Origin: Bacillota bacterium | GTDB lineage: Bacteria > Bacillota > Clostridia > Christensenellales > SZUA-584 | Assembly (NCBI GenBank): GCA_023408075.1 | Contig: JAEYKW010000011.1 | Span: 62,001 to 126,000 of the forward strand | DNA length: 64,000 nucleotides | Reading direction: 5' to 3' | In this document: piece by piece, positions 1-8,583 of the stretch | Layout of the letters: each line of letters begins with the position of its first letter | Position numbering within the stretch: position 1 is the stretch's first letter | Position numbers and translations under genes: made by a program | Notes under the pieces: model-generated | Databases searched by the model: none | Told to the model about the DNA's origin: nothing | The model's input: only the letters and a program-made list of their open reading frames with translations

Positions 1-137
1 TATACCAAACCCATTATGTCTTTGATGTGAATATTCTGTGAATTTCCCTTGCCTGAGCTTAAATTTGGCGGAATAATCCTGCGTATTTATCTATATATTT
101 ATTACGAAGAACGATCGTAAAAAGAGAGGGAACCGGT

Positions 138-1643
138 ATGAAAATTAAAAAAGCGTCTTTTAAAACGGAAACGGCCTGCCAGCCCCGCTTAAGCGAAAGC
201 CTCGTTGAGGGAAGGCTGTCTCTGCCGCCGGAAAAAAACGAAATTGACCGCGTTTTGTTTATACAGGGCCGTATCAATGTGAATGCGGAACCCGCAGACG
301 GCAAGGTGTTCATGGACGGCAGTGTGGTTTTCAGCGTGGTTTATATGACGGCCGATGGCAACATCGACGCATTTGAAGCCGCTTCGCCGTTCCGGCATTC
401 GGAAGAAATGACGGGGGCGGGAGCGGGAATGGTACTCACGGCGAAGGGCAGCGTCAAGGAAGTGAACTTTTCACTCGAAGACGCGCGCTCTGTGTATGTA
501 AAGGGGATCGTGTCCGTGTCCTTAAGAGGCAGCATGGCAAAAAACTACGAAGCCGTTACGGGAGCCGACAGTGACCTCCAGATGAAAATGGCTAAAAAAC
601 GGCTTAAGGTCACCAAGGATGTGAAGCGGGACACGATGATGATGCGCGAAGACCTCCGTCTGCCGCAAACGCTGCCCATCGCCGAAAAAATCCTCAATGC
701 GGATGCCTACGCCGTTGTGAAAAGCGTGAAGACCGAAGAGCTCAAGATCATTGTAGAAGGCGACGTGAAGCTCAGCGTGCTGTATTTAAGCACAGACAAA
801 GGTGCGCCGCTGCAGCAGTTCAACGAATCCATACCGTTTGGGCACATCATCAACTCGGAGGGGATGTCTCCGGACGATATGATATCGGCGGATGTGAACC
901 TTTCGGATCTGAATGTCAGAATCGCGGAGGAAGCGGGCGACATACTGCGCATTTCGGCAAAGCTCGGTTTCATGTGTGCTGCCCGCGCGAACAGCGACGT
1001 CGAGTATCTCGAAGATGCCTATTCGCTCAAAAACAGGCTCAAATTAAAATACGACGAGCAGACCTGCCGCCATCTCGTGCTGGCGGAGAGCACCAAGGCC
1101 ATTGCGCGCAGCACCATTTCTGTGCCACAGACCGAGCCCAGCGTATCGCGCATCGTGTGCCTCAAAGCAAGGCCCGCCGTCACCGCTGTCCATCCGCACA
1201 ACGACCGCGTCTATATTGAAGGGCTCATGATGTTCTCTCTGTGCTATACCTCTGTGGAGGGGCTGTGGAGCTATTCGGGTGAAACGCCGTTTGAAGCCGA
1301 GGTGCAGATGGACGGCATCATGCCGGATCACGAAGTGGAAATCAATGCCGAGGTGGAATACTGCAGCTATGAGGGCACGGGTCGCGATATCAGCGTCAAG
1401 TATATGCTCGATGTGGAAATCAGGGCGTTCTCGCAAAGCCGGATGCGGCTCGTCTCGGATATGGCCGAGACGGACGAAGCCCCCAAACACAACGATGGCA
1501 TCACAATCTACTTTGCGGACGGCGGGGAAACCACCTGGGATATCGCCAAGCGCTTTTCTACCACGCTGGAGACCGTGAAGAAGTTCAATCCTGAGATCGG
1601 TGACACCGCCGAATCCGGACAGAAAATACTCATCATGAGCTAA
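138..1643 (+). CDS. SPOCS (DUF3794) repeat protein with C-terminal LysM domain
   Basis: The 501-residue product has repeated SPOCS/DUF3794-like segments (roughly residues 30-110, 180-265 and 330-415), recognisable by phrases such as RVLFIQGRINV and VKLSVLYLSTD. It ends in a LysM-like module (about 455-500, with ETTWDIAKRFSTTLETVKKFNP). This architecture is known from Clostridia, where such proteins are linked to spore coat or envelope assembly; LysM would bind peptidoglycan. There is no signal peptide, which fits a mother-cell spore protein. The ATG at 138 follows a GAGAGGGA ribosome binding site. The gene stands alone and ends at a strong terminator. The spore role is inferred from the family and from other spore genes in the window. 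Confidence 0.85.
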   Translation: MKIKKASFKTETACQPRLSESLVEGRLSLPPEKNEIDRVLFIQGRINVNAEPADGKVFMDGSVVFSVVYMTADGNIDAFEAASPFRHSEEMTGAGAGMVLTAKGSVKEVNFSLEDARSVYVKGIVSVSLRGSMAKNYEAVTGADSDLQMKMAKKRLKVTKDVKRDTMMMREDLRLPQTLPIAEKILNADAYAVVKSVKTEELKIIVEGDVKLSVLYLSTDKGAPLQQFNESIPFGHIINSEGMSPDDMISADVNLSDLNVRIAEEAGDILRISAKLGFMCAARANSDVEYLEDAYSLKNRLKLKYDEQTCRHLVLAESTKAIARSTISVPQTEPSVSRIVCLKARPAVTAVHPHNDRVYIEGLMMFSLCYTSVEGLWSYSGETPFEAEVQMDGIMPDHEVEINAEVEYCSYEGTGRDISVKYMLDVEIRAFSQSRMRLVSDMAETDEAPKHNDGITIYFADGGETTWDIAKRFSTTLETVKKFNPEIGDTAESGQKILIMS

Positions 1644-1661
1644 AGCAGAAAAAATAAATAG

Positions 1662-1694
1662 CAGGCCGCGAGAGTATACGCGGCCTGTTTTTTA
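1662..1694 (+). terminator. Rho-independent terminator after the SPOCS/LysM gene
   Basis: A 9-bp stem CAGGCCGCG/CGCGGCCTG (1662-1670 and 1679-1687) is followed by a run of T. It lies 18 bases after the stop codon. Confidence 0.9.
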
Positions 1695-1750
1695 TTTGCG
1701 GGCGCAAGGCGTTACCATCTTTACTGAGACGGCGTTCACAGTCTTTTTCG

Positions 1751-1778
1751 TTGTCCATTTTTCTTTTTCTGCTATAAT
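1751..1778 (+). promoter_or_regulatory. Sigma-A-type promoter for rqcP-ispDF
   Basis: The -35 TTGTCC (1751-1756) and -10 TATAAT (1773-1778) are 16 bp apart, and TGC precedes the -10 (extended -10). Transcription would start near 1785, about 24 bases before the rqcP start codon. Confidence 0.7.
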
Positions 1779-1808
1779 GAAACAAGCAATAAGAATATGA
1801 GGGCTTTT

Positions 1809-2066
1809 ATGAGACTGGATAAATTTTTAAAGGTATCGCGCATCATCAAGCGCCGCACGGTCGCGAGCGAGGCGTGCGACAAGCAGCGCGTAACTGTGAA
1901 CGGCAATCCCGCTAAACCGGGCAAGGATTTAAAAATCGGCGATATTCTGGAGATTCGTTTCGGGTCCGGCTCGCTTAAGGTAAAGGTGCTAAGCCTTGCC
2001 GAAACAGTCCGCAAGGAAGCTGCGGGCGATATGTATGAAATACTTGAGGAAACAAAGAATGGCTGA
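1809..2066 (+). CDS. rqcP: S4-domain RNA-binding protein RqcP (YabO/Hsp15-like)
   Basis: This short S4-domain protein starts RLDKFLKVSRIIKRR and has the S4 signature VNGNPAKPGKDLKIGDILEI. RqcP of Firmicutes binds stalled 50S subunits and supports poly-alanine tailing with RqcH. An upstream in-frame ATG at 1797 exists, but the GAGGG ribosome binding site (1799-1803) lies inside those codons, so 1809 is the likelier start (85 residues). Its last 8 bases overlap the start of ispDF, which suggests translational coupling. Confidence 0.85.
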   Translation: MRLDKFLKVSRIIKRRTVASEACDKQRVTVNGNPAKPGKDLKIGDILEIRFGSGSLKVKVLSLAETVRKEAAGDMYEILEETKNG

Positions 2067-3201
2067 GACCGTCGCCGTTGTGCTTGCCGCGGGCAGCGGC
2101 ACGCGGATGGGGCAGGATAAGAATAAAGTGTTCATTCGTATCGGCCGCTATACCGTGCTCGAGCGCACGCTCAACGCGTTTGAGCAGAGCGGCTGCTTTG
2201 ACCGTATTGTGCTCGTTTACCGCACCTGCGACAGGAACGAAACGGATCAGACCGCGCGGCGTGTACTGACTCTGCCGTATTCACTCGTGGAGGGCGGCAG
2301 CGAGCGGCAGTTTTCTGTGGAAAAAGCGCTGATGGCGATCGGCAGTGCGGACATTGTGGCTGTGCACGACGGTGCGCGGTGTTTTATCAAACCCGAGGTG
2401 ATCCGCGCGTGTGTGAATAAGGCGCGCGAAACAGGGGCAGCCGCAGCGGGCGTGAAAACACGCGATACGATTAAGGTGGTGGACGGCGATATCATACAAG
2501 AGTCGCTCGATCGCAGCCGCCTTGTCAACATACAGACCCCGCAGGTATTCCGGTTTGACCTGCTTAAGAAGGCACATGAAGCTGCCGCCGCAGACAGGTT
2601 TATCGGCACCGACGACTGCGGGCTCGTGGAGCGGTTCGGCGTGCCTGTGAGCTTCGTCGAAGCAGGATACGACAATATCAAAGTCACCACGCAGGAGGAT
2701 ATTTTGCTCGGACGACAAATAGCGGGGGAAACTGTCCGCACCGGAACGGGATATGACGCGCACAGGCTTGTAGAAGGCAGGCCGCTGATACTGGGTGGCG
2801 TGACGGTGCCGCATACGCACGGACTTTTAGGGCACAGCGACGCAGACGTGCTGCTGCACGCCATAATGGACGCGACGCTCGGCGCGGCGGCGCTGGGGGA
2901 CATCGGCAGGCATTTTCCGTGCACGGAGGAGTTCAAGGACGCAAGCAGCATTGAGCTGCTCGCGCGTACGAAAGATATATTGGCCGAAAAGGGCTTTAGC
3001 GTGGTGAATATTGACGCGACACTGATTATGCAGCGGCCCAAAGTGGCCCCGTATATTGATGAGATGCGTGCCAATATTGCGCAGACGCTCGGCATTGATA
3101 TCGACGCCGTAGGCGTGAAGGCCACGACGACAGAGGGCATGGGCTTTGAAGGGCGCGGGGAAGGCGCGAGCGCAATGGCGACAGCCACGATTGTGGGGTA
3201 A
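2059..3201 (+). CDS. ispDF: Bifunctional IspD-IspF isoprenoid enzyme
   Basis: The N-terminal half (about 1-220) is 2-C-methyl-D-erythritol 4-phosphate cytidylyltransferase, with the CTP-binding VLAAGSGTRMGQDKNK near the N-terminus. The C-terminal half (about 225-380) is 2-C-methyl-D-erythritol 2,4-cyclodiphosphate synthase, with GTGYDAHRL and LLGHSDADVLLHAIMDA, which carry the metal-binding Asp/His residues. The two catalyse non-consecutive steps of the MEP pathway to isopentenyl diphosphate. The start at 2059 overlaps the rqcP stop in ATGGCTGA; the longer frame from 1996 is overlap with rqcP. The fusion is known in several bacterial lineages. IspE is not in this window. Confidence 0.95.
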   Translation: MAETVAVVLAAGSGTRMGQDKNKVFIRIGRYTVLERTLNAFEQSGCFDRIVLVYRTCDRNETDQTARRVLTLPYSLVEGGSERQFSVEKALMAIGSADIVAVHDGARCFIKPEVIRACVNKARETGAAAAGVKTRDTIKVVDGDIIQESLDRSRLVNIQTPQVFRFDLLKKAHEAAAADRFIGTDDCGLVERFGVPVSFVEAGYDNIKVTTQEDILLGRQIAGETVRTGTGYDAHRLVEGRPLILGGVTVPHTHGLLGHSDADVLLHAIMDATLGAAALGDIGRHFPCTEEFKDASSIELLARTKDILAEKGFSVVNIDATLIMQRPKVAPYIDEMRANIAQTLGIDIDAVGVKATTTEGMGFEGRGEGASAMATATIVG

Positions 3202-3221
3202 AATTATCCGGAGGTGTTATT

Positions 3222-3968
3222 GTGACTCTGAGGACTATTTTTTCAAAAAACAATTCAAACATGGGTCTAGAAATCTACGATAGAAAATGGGGCGAGCCAG
3301 AGTCGTCTGTGATGGATAGCCTTGATTATAACTTTGCCACAGCTCAATATGAACCATCCGATTTCCGCGCTGTATTTATAAAAGAGTATATCAAAAACCT
3401 TCAAAAAAAAACGGGAATTAGTATTTATAACTGTCGGTTTAATCGTCCAAGAGCCGATGCCAATTTTTTAAATTTCTATATTTATTTACTCCACACCAAG
3501 CAAGAAGACTTAGGTATAAAATACAGAATAGAAGATAGTAATAATATATTTGTAGAATGCTTCTATAAAACCATAAAAAAAAGAGAGTTAATAGCTGTTA
3601 CCCAAAAAACAGATATACAGTTTATTGTAAAAAGCTTTGAAGAAGTCGCCAAGGAGCACAGTCTTTCTTTAACATGGAAGTACATTAATAAACCTATATT
3701 AACTAAGTTTAAAGAAATTAGGCATTTAACATTCTGGAATTGTTTTTATGTTTTAATTGCCGATGAGAAATTTGAAGAAATGATTACAGATAAGATATAT
3801 CTAAATACCATAAAAATGTTCCTGTTTGATGCGACAAAAAGATGGGATAATCATAATGTATGGGTATTAAATGATTTTCAAATAAGAATTGATAAATACA
3901 GCACTTACATAAACTATGGGCAACATTATTTTAATAGTGATGCGATGACCGATTGCTTGTTATCTTAA
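3222..3968 (+). CDS. AT-rich orphan protein of unknown function
   Basis: The 248-residue product is not one I recognise. It is rich in Lys, Asn, Ile, Phe and Tyr, with no signal peptide or membrane segment. The C-terminal third is aromatic-rich (for example NVWVLNDFQIRIDKY). It begins with GTG at 3222 behind a strong GGAGG (3210-3214), only 21 bases after ispDF. Its base composition is visibly far more AT-rich than both neighbours, and codon choice is A/T-ending, so I infer recent horizontal acquisition into the ispDF-leuS gap. No mobility gene flanks it. A cargo or immunity-type role is possible but unsupported. Confidence 0.7.
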   Translation: MTLRTIFSKNNSNMGLEIYDRKWGEPESSVMDSLDYNFATAQYEPSDFRAVFIKEYIKNLQKKTGISIYNCRFNRPRADANFLNFYIYLLHTKQEDLGIKYRIEDSNNIFVECFYKTIKKRELIAVTQKTDIQFIVKSFEEVAKEHSLSLTWKYINKPILTKFKEIRHLTFWNCFYVLIADEKFEEMITDKIYLNTIKMFLFDATKRWDNHNVWVLNDFQIRIDKYSTYINYGQHYFNSDAMTDCLLS

Positions 3969-4121
3969 CAAGACAACTTCTTCGTTGGATAAATATTATT
4001 CTTCCCTAAGCCACGTTCCTATCATTAAGCTCACCCAATGTCCTCCAAGCGGTATAATGCTTGATTTTTTTGTCGATATATATAATAATGTTCGAAGCGA
4101 AACGCTTTAGGAGTGAACAAA

Positions 4122-6539
4122 ATGGATTTAACGCAAGTCGAAAAGAAATGGCAAGGCAAATGGGAGCAGAGCAAGCTCTACAGCTTTGATAAATCCCGCG
4201 TCGATAAAAAGAAATACATCCTCGAGATGTTCTCATATCCCTCGGGCGCGCGGCTGCACCTTGGGCACTGGTATAATTACGGCTTAACCGACTCCTACGC
4301 GCGCTACATGCGTATGAAGGGCTTCGAGATATTCCAGCCGATGGGCTTTGACGCTTTCGGCCTGCCTGCTGAAAACTACGCAATTAAAACGGGCATCCAC
4401 CCGGAAGACTCCACACTCAAAAACATTGAAACCATGGAAAAGCAATTGCAGGCCATGGGCGCAATGTTCGACTGGGACTATGAAATCAAAACCTGCCTGC
4501 CGGATTACTACCGCTGGACGCAGTGGTGCTTCCTGCAGCTTTATAAAAACGGCCTTGCCTACCGCAAGCAGGCCCCCGTAAACTGGTGCGAAAGCTGCAA
4601 CACCGTGCTCGCCAACGAGCAGGTGGTAGACGGCGGCTGCGAACGCTGCGGCACGCCCGTGGTGCGCAAAAACCTCACACAGTGGTTCTTCAAAATCACC
4701 GACTACGCCGAACGCCTGCTGCAGAACTTAGACGGGCTTGACTGGCCCGAGAAGACGAAGATGATGCAGCGCAACTGGATCGGCAAATCGACGGGCGGCG
4801 AGATCACATTCGCGCTCGAGAACGGCGAAAGCTTCACCGTTTTCACCACCCGCGCCGATACGCTATTCGGCTGCACCTACGCGGTGCTCGCGCCCGAGCA
4901 TCCGCTCACGCTGAAAATCACGACGGACGCACAGAAAGCCGCCGTCGAAGAGTATATTGCCTACGCCGCACGGGCGAGCGAGATCGACCGGCTCTCGACC
5001 ACACGCGAAAAAACGGGCGTGTTCACGGGCGCTTACGCGATCAACCCGGTCAACGGGCGGCGCATCCCCGTGTACGCGGCGGACTATGTACTCGCCACCT
5101 ACGGCACGGGCGCTGTGATGGCTGTGCCCGCGCACGACGAAAGAGATTACGAATTCGCGACGAAATACAACCTGCCCATTGAGCGCGTGGTCAAAGGCCG
5201 CGAGGGGGAGGACGATACGCTGCCGTATGTTGAGTACGGTTTTCTCGTAAACAGCGAGGAATTCAGCGGTTTGCCCGTGGAAGACGGCAAAAAGGCAATT
5301 ATCGAAAAATTGAAGGCTCAGAGCAAGGGCGATTTTAAAATCAACTACCGCCTGCGCGACTGGCTGATATCGCGCCAGCGCTATTGGGGCACGCCGATCC
5401 CTGTCGTCTATTGCGACACCTGCGGAGAAGTGCCGGTGCCCGAGGATCAGCTGCCGGTGCGCCTGCCCTACGATGTGGACTTCACGCCGGACGGGACATC
5501 GCCGCTGCTCAAATCCGAGAGCTTTTTGTATACCGCCTGCCCCAAATGCGGCGGCAAGGCCGTGCGCGACGCGGATACGATGGACACGTTCGTGTGTTCC
5601 TCCTGGTATTTCCTGCGCTATCCGGACAGCAGAAATGAGCAAAACGCGTTTGATACCGAATGGATCAACCAGATGCTGCCCGTCGATACGTACGTGGGCG
5701 GCGCGGAGCATGCATGCATGCACCTGCTGTACGCGCGCTTCTTCACAATGGCGCTGCACGACATGGGCCATGTGAACTTTGATGAACCGTTCACGCGCCT
5801 CGTGCACCAGGGCGTAATACTGGGGCCGGACGGCGCGCGCATGAGCAAATCGCGCGGGAACGTGATTTCGCCCGACGAATACATACAAAAATACGGCAGC
5901 GATGTGCTGCGCACATACTTAGGCTTCGGCTTTTCGTATATCGAGGGCGGCCCATGGAACGTGGACGGCCTGAAGGCGGTTCACCGTTTCCTCGAGCGTG
6001 TCGAGCGCATCGTGTTGCGCTTGAAAGATATCAAAGCCACGAGCGACGAGGGCAAGAAGGAGCTGCTCTACGCGCAGAACTATGCCATCAAGCATGTGTC
6101 TGCGGATATCGAAGCGTTCTCGTTCAACACGGCGATTGCGCGGCTCATGGAGTTTACGAACTTTTTGAACAAATATCTCGATGCGTCGCCCGACGAAACG
6201 GTCTCGGCCGATGCCGCAAGAACGCTCACCAAGCTGATTGCGCCGTTCGCGCCGCATTTTGCGGAAGAGCTTTGGGAGATGCTCGGCGAAGAGTACTCGG
6301 TATTTAATCAGCCGTACCCCGTCTGCGACGAAAGCGCGCTCGTGCTCGATACGGTTGAGATGCCGCTGCAGATTAACGGCAAGGTGCGCGGCAAGTTTAA
6401 TGTGGCGACGGGCGCCACCAAAGAAGACATTGAAGCGCAGATCATGAGCACACCGGCGCTTACAGCGCTGTTTGAAGGAAAGACTGTGAAGAAGATGATC
6501 ATCGTACCGGGTAAGATCGCCAACATCGTGGTGGGCTGA
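4122..6539 (+). CDS. leuS: Leucyl-tRNA synthetase
   Basis: The 805-residue class I synthetase charges tRNA-Leu. HIGH appears as HLGHW (residues 46-50) and KMSKS as RMSKS (about 573-577). Zinc-binding cysteines lie near 157-178 (WCESC, CERCG), with further pairs in YCDTCG and CPKCGG. The CP1 editing domain has the Thr-rich FTTRADTLFGCTY. The ATG at 4122 follows TAGGAG with 8-base spacing; a GTG at 4113 would overlap that ribosome binding site. No T-box leader fits in the 153-base gap upstream. A terminator follows. Confidence 0.98.
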   Translation: MDLTQVEKKWQGKWEQSKLYSFDKSRVDKKKYILEMFSYPSGARLHLGHWYNYGLTDSYARYMRMKGFEIFQPMGFDAFGLPAENYAIKTGIHPEDSTLKNIETMEKQLQAMGAMFDWDYEIKTCLPDYYRWTQWCFLQLYKNGLAYRKQAPVNWCESCNTVLANEQVVDGGCERCGTPVVRKNLTQWFFKITDYAERLLQNLDGLDWPEKTKMMQRNWIGKSTGGEITFALENGESFTVFTTRADTLFGCTYAVLAPEHPLTLKITTDAQKAAVEEYIAYAARASEIDRLSTTREKTGVFTGAYAINPVNGRRIPVYAADYVLATYGTGAVMAVPAHDERDYEFATKYNLPIERVVKGREGEDDTLPYVEYGFLVNSEEFSGLPVEDGKKAIIEKLKAQSKGDFKINYRLRDWLISRQRYWGTPIPVVYCDTCGEVPVPEDQLPVRLPYDVDFTPDGTSPLLKSESFLYTACPKCGGKAVRDADTMDTFVCSSWYFLRYPDSRNEQNAFDTEWINQMLPVDTYVGGAEHACMHLLYARFFTMALHDMGHVNFDEPFTRLVHQGVILGPDGARMSKSRGNVISPDEYIQKYGSDVLRTYLGFGFSYIEGGPWNVDGLKAVHRFLERVERIVLRLKDIKATSDEGKKELLYAQNYAIKHVSADIEAFSFNTAIARLMEFTNFLNKYLDASPDETVSADAARTLTKLIAPFAPHFAEELWEMLGEEYSVFNQPYPVCDESALVLDTVEMPLQINGKVRGKFNVATGATKEDIEAQIMSTPALTALFEGKTVKKMIIVPGKIANIVVG

Positions 6540-6567
6540 TCCGGCGAATCACATATCTGACACGCAT

Positions 6568-6595
6568 AAGCGGCAGCCACCGGTTGCCGCTTTTT
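6568..6595 (+). terminator. Rho-independent terminator after leuS
   Basis: The stem AAGCGGCA/TGCCGCTT (6568-6575 and 6585-6592) has a 9-base loop and ends in a T run. Its 3' arm overlaps the -35 of the next promoter. Confidence 0.85.
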
Positions 6596-6612
6596 ATGTT
6601 GTGTGGTACAAT
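6584..6612 (+). promoter_or_regulatory. Promoter for the preQ1 riboswitch-queT transcript
   Basis: The -35 TTGCCG (6584-6589), a 17-bp spacer and the -10 TACAAT (6607-6612) preceded by TGG (extended -10) place the start near 6619, about 19 bases before the riboswitch. The -35 is embedded in the leuS terminator stem. Confidence 0.65.
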
Positions 6613-6637
6613 GCCACGGTTGGGCGCAAAGCCCGGC

Positions 6638-6679
6638 GGACAGTTCGAAACCATCCTGTCCATAAATAAAACTAGGAGG
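6638..6679 (+). ncRNA. PreQ1-I riboswitch (translational type)
   Basis: The P1 stem GGACAG/CTGTCC (6638-6643 and 6656-6661) encloses the 12-base loop TTCGAAACCATC. It is followed by the A-rich tail ATAAATAAAACTAGG, the layout of class I preQ1 aptamers. The loop CC (6651-6652) can pair with GG (6675-6676) to make the H-type pseudoknot. Those G residues are part of the AGGAGG Shine-Dalgarno (6674-6679), so ligand binding should hide the ribosome binding site. The downstream gene is queT, a queuosine-precursor transporter, which supports the assignment. Confidence 0.85.
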
Positions 6680-6695
6680 CCGGATATAAGTCCGG
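6680..6695 (+). other. Hairpin between Shine-Dalgarno and queT start
   Basis: CCGGA/TCCGG (6680-6684 and 6691-6695) forms a 5-bp stem with loop TATAAG. It abuts the AGGAGG and ends four bases before the ATG at 6700. When folded it would bring the Shine-Dalgarno next to that ATG; unfolded, the linear spacing of 20 bases is too long. Confidence 0.55.
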
Positions 6696-6699
6696 ACAG

Positions 6700-7212
6700 A
6701 TGCCTTCTATGGCATCCGTTGAGAATGAAATGAAAAGAAAGTTATTGACTCCACGCTTCATGGCGGAAACAGGCATCATCGCCGCGCTGTATTTTGCGCT
6801 GACGATGGCCAGCATCCCGTTAAGCTACATGACGCCGCAGGTGCGCATCTCCGAAGCGCTGTGCGTGCTGCCGTTCTTCACGCCCTCGGCGATTCCGGGG
6901 CTGTTCATCGGCTGTCTGTTGTCCAACCTCGCGGGCAGTCCGCTCGGGCCTTATGATATTTTATTCGGCTCGCTCGCAACGCTGGCTGCGGCCTTTGCGG
7001 CGCGCTATATCCGCCCGAAGTGGCTCGTGCCGCTGCCTGCGGTCGTGATCAACGCGTTTGTTGTGGCCGGTATCCTCGAATACTATTTGGGCATCCTGTA
7101 CTGGGAATCCGTACTCTGGGTTGCCGCCGGGCAGTTGATCGCGTGCTATGCACTCGGCTTGCCGCTGCTGCTCGCACTCAACAAAAACAAGGATAAACTA
7201 TTCAGGCGTTAG
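6700..7212 (+). CDS. queT: QueT-family queuosine precursor transporter
   Basis: The small hydrophobic protein (170 residues from 6700, 160 from 6730) has about five membrane segments and the QueT/DUF988 features ISEALCVLPFFTPSAIPGLFIGCLLSN and PYDILFGSLATL. QueT proteins are S-components of ECF-type importers for preQ1 or related bases. The preQ1-I riboswitch directly upstream fits. The conserved part begins at the ATG at 6730 (MKRKLLTPRF), but that ATG lacks a good ribosome binding site. The ATG at 6700 is reached from AGGAGG only across a hairpin, so the true start is uncertain. Confidence 0.9.
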   Translation: MPSMASVENEMKRKLLTPRFMAETGIIAALYFALTMASIPLSYMTPQVRISEALCVLPFFTPSAIPGLFIGCLLSNLAGSPLGPYDILFGSLATLAAAFAARYIRPKWLVPLPAVVINAFVVAGILEYYLGILYWESVLWVAAGQLIACYALGLPLLLALNKNKDKLFRR

Positions 7213-7230
7213 TTTCCCGGGAAAAAACAG

Positions 7231-7265
7231 GCGGTTTTCGGTTAAGAAAACCGCTTATTTATTTT
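7231..7265 (+). terminator. Rho-independent terminator after queT
   Basis: The 9-bp stem GCGGTTTTC/GAAAACCGC (7231-7239 and 7246-7254) has a 6-base loop and a T-rich tail. Confidence 0.88.
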
Positions 7266-7356
7266 CCGTAAAAAGGGTTTTCCTGACTTTCAGTCGAATT
7301 CTTATAAACGATTTCTATTTCTGGTCATGAATAACTTAGATGGGCAGCAATGATGT

Positions 7357-8583
7357 ATGGATGTTTATCTTGCGCGTCAGCCAATATTCACAAAAAGCCA
7401 GAAGTTATACGGGTATGAATTGCTGTATCGCAGCAGTCAGATGAACAGCTTTCACTGCAGCGACGGCGACAAAGCATCCAGTGATGTGATGATCAGCAGC
7501 TTCCATCTCATCGGTATTGAAAATATCACCGGCGGGAAGAAGGCCTTCATTAATTTTACCGACCAACTGATTAAAGAAGAAATCGCAACGCTGTTTCCGA
7601 GTAAAGACCTTGTTGTTGAGATACTCGAAACCGTTCAGCCCTGCGGTGATATTGTTGCGAGTTGCAGCAGCCTCAAAAGCAAAGGCTATATGCTCGCGCT
7701 TGATGACTTTGTTTTCAGTGAAGAATATATGCCGCTCATCGCTATGGCGGATATCATTAAAGTTGATTTTTTAAGCACCCCTCCCCATATACGCGAAATG
7801 CTTGTCAAAACGCTCAAAAACAGAAACATAAAATTTCTGGCTGAAAAGATTGAAACTATTGAAGATTTTGAAATGGCCAAAAAGCTCGGCTACACTTTGT
7901 TTCAAGGGTACTTTTTCAGCAAGCCTGTCATTATGTCAGTTTACGATGTATCGCCCTCGAAGCTCAATTATTTGCTGCTGATACAAAAAACCAACCATCC
8001 CGACTTCGATTTTGAGCAAGTTGCGGATATCATATCAAGAGACATCTCTTTGAGTTATAAGCTGCTGCGGCTCATGAACTCGGCCGCGTTCGGGTTTCGC
8101 TTCCGCATCAAATCGGTCAGACAGGCGTTGATGATACTCGGCACGGAAGAAATCAGAAAATGGGTGTCGCTCATTGCCATCAGAGGAATCGGCGAAGACC
8201 ATCCCGACGAGATTATCACGACCTCATTGGTGAGAGCTCGTTTTCTGGAACAGCTTTCCGTTGCCTACAGCAAAGCCGCCAATCACGACGAGTGTTTTCT
8301 GATCGGCCTTTTTTCCACGCTTGATGTGCTGATGAGCCGTCCGATGAGCGACATATTGAAGGAGATCGCGATCACCGATGAGATTGCGGAGGCGCTTATC
8401 CACAACGGCGGACGAATGGGGCATGCATTTTTATTGATACTCGCCTATGAAAAAGCGGACTGGGACACAGTGACGCGGCTGTGCGGTGAATTGGGATTCG
8501 ACTGCGGCAAGGTATCGGATATCTATCTTGAGGCCTTGGGCTGGAGCCGCCAGCTCGAAACCGAAGTTCATTTGCAGGGGTAG
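7357..8583 (+). CDS. EAL-HDOD signalling protein (YuxH-like)
   Basis: The 408-residue protein joins an N-terminal EAL domain (about 1-195) to a C-terminal HDOD domain (about 200-390), as in the YuxH family. The EAL signature is altered: ELLYR (21-25) replaces EALxR, and the DDFG motif reads DDFVFSEE. The second Asp and the downstream VDF, AEKIET and QGYFFSKP are kept. Loss of several catalytic positions suggests weak or no c-di-GMP hydrolysis and perhaps a sensing role (inference). The ATG at 7357 has only a poor ribosome binding site (GGGCAG). It stands alone. A GGDEF protein lies elsewhere in the window at 39.4-40.6 kb. Confidence 0.85.
   Translation: MDVYLARQPIFTKSQKLYGYELLYRSSQMNSFHCSDGDKASSDVMISSFHLIGIENITGGKKAFINFTDQLIKEEIATLFPSKDLVVEILETVQPCGDIVASCSSLKSKGYMLALDDFVFSEEYMPLIAMADIIKVDFLSTPPHIREMLVKTLKNRNIKFLAEKIETIEDFEMAKKLGYTLFQGYFFSKPVIMSVYDVSPSKLNYLLLIQKTNHPDFDFEQVADIISRDISLSYKLLRLMNSAAFGFRFRIKSVRQALMILGTEEIRKWVSLIAIRGIGEDHPDEIITTSLVRARFLEQLSVAYSKAANHDECFLIGLFSTLDVLMSRPMSDILKEIAITDEIAEALIHNGGRMGHAFLLILAYEKADWDTVTRLCGELGFDCGKVSDIYLEALGWSRQLETEVHLQG

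Noticed and set aside
1996..2058. Longer N-terminus for ispDF
   Set aside because: This part is out-of-frame overlap with rqcP; IspD homologues begin close to MAETVAVVLAAG, and ATG 2059 couples to the rqcP stop.
3969..4121. T-box leader for leuS
   Set aside because: The gap is only 153 bases, mostly AT-rich, with no T-box sequence, specifier stem or terminator; none seen before glnS or gltX either.
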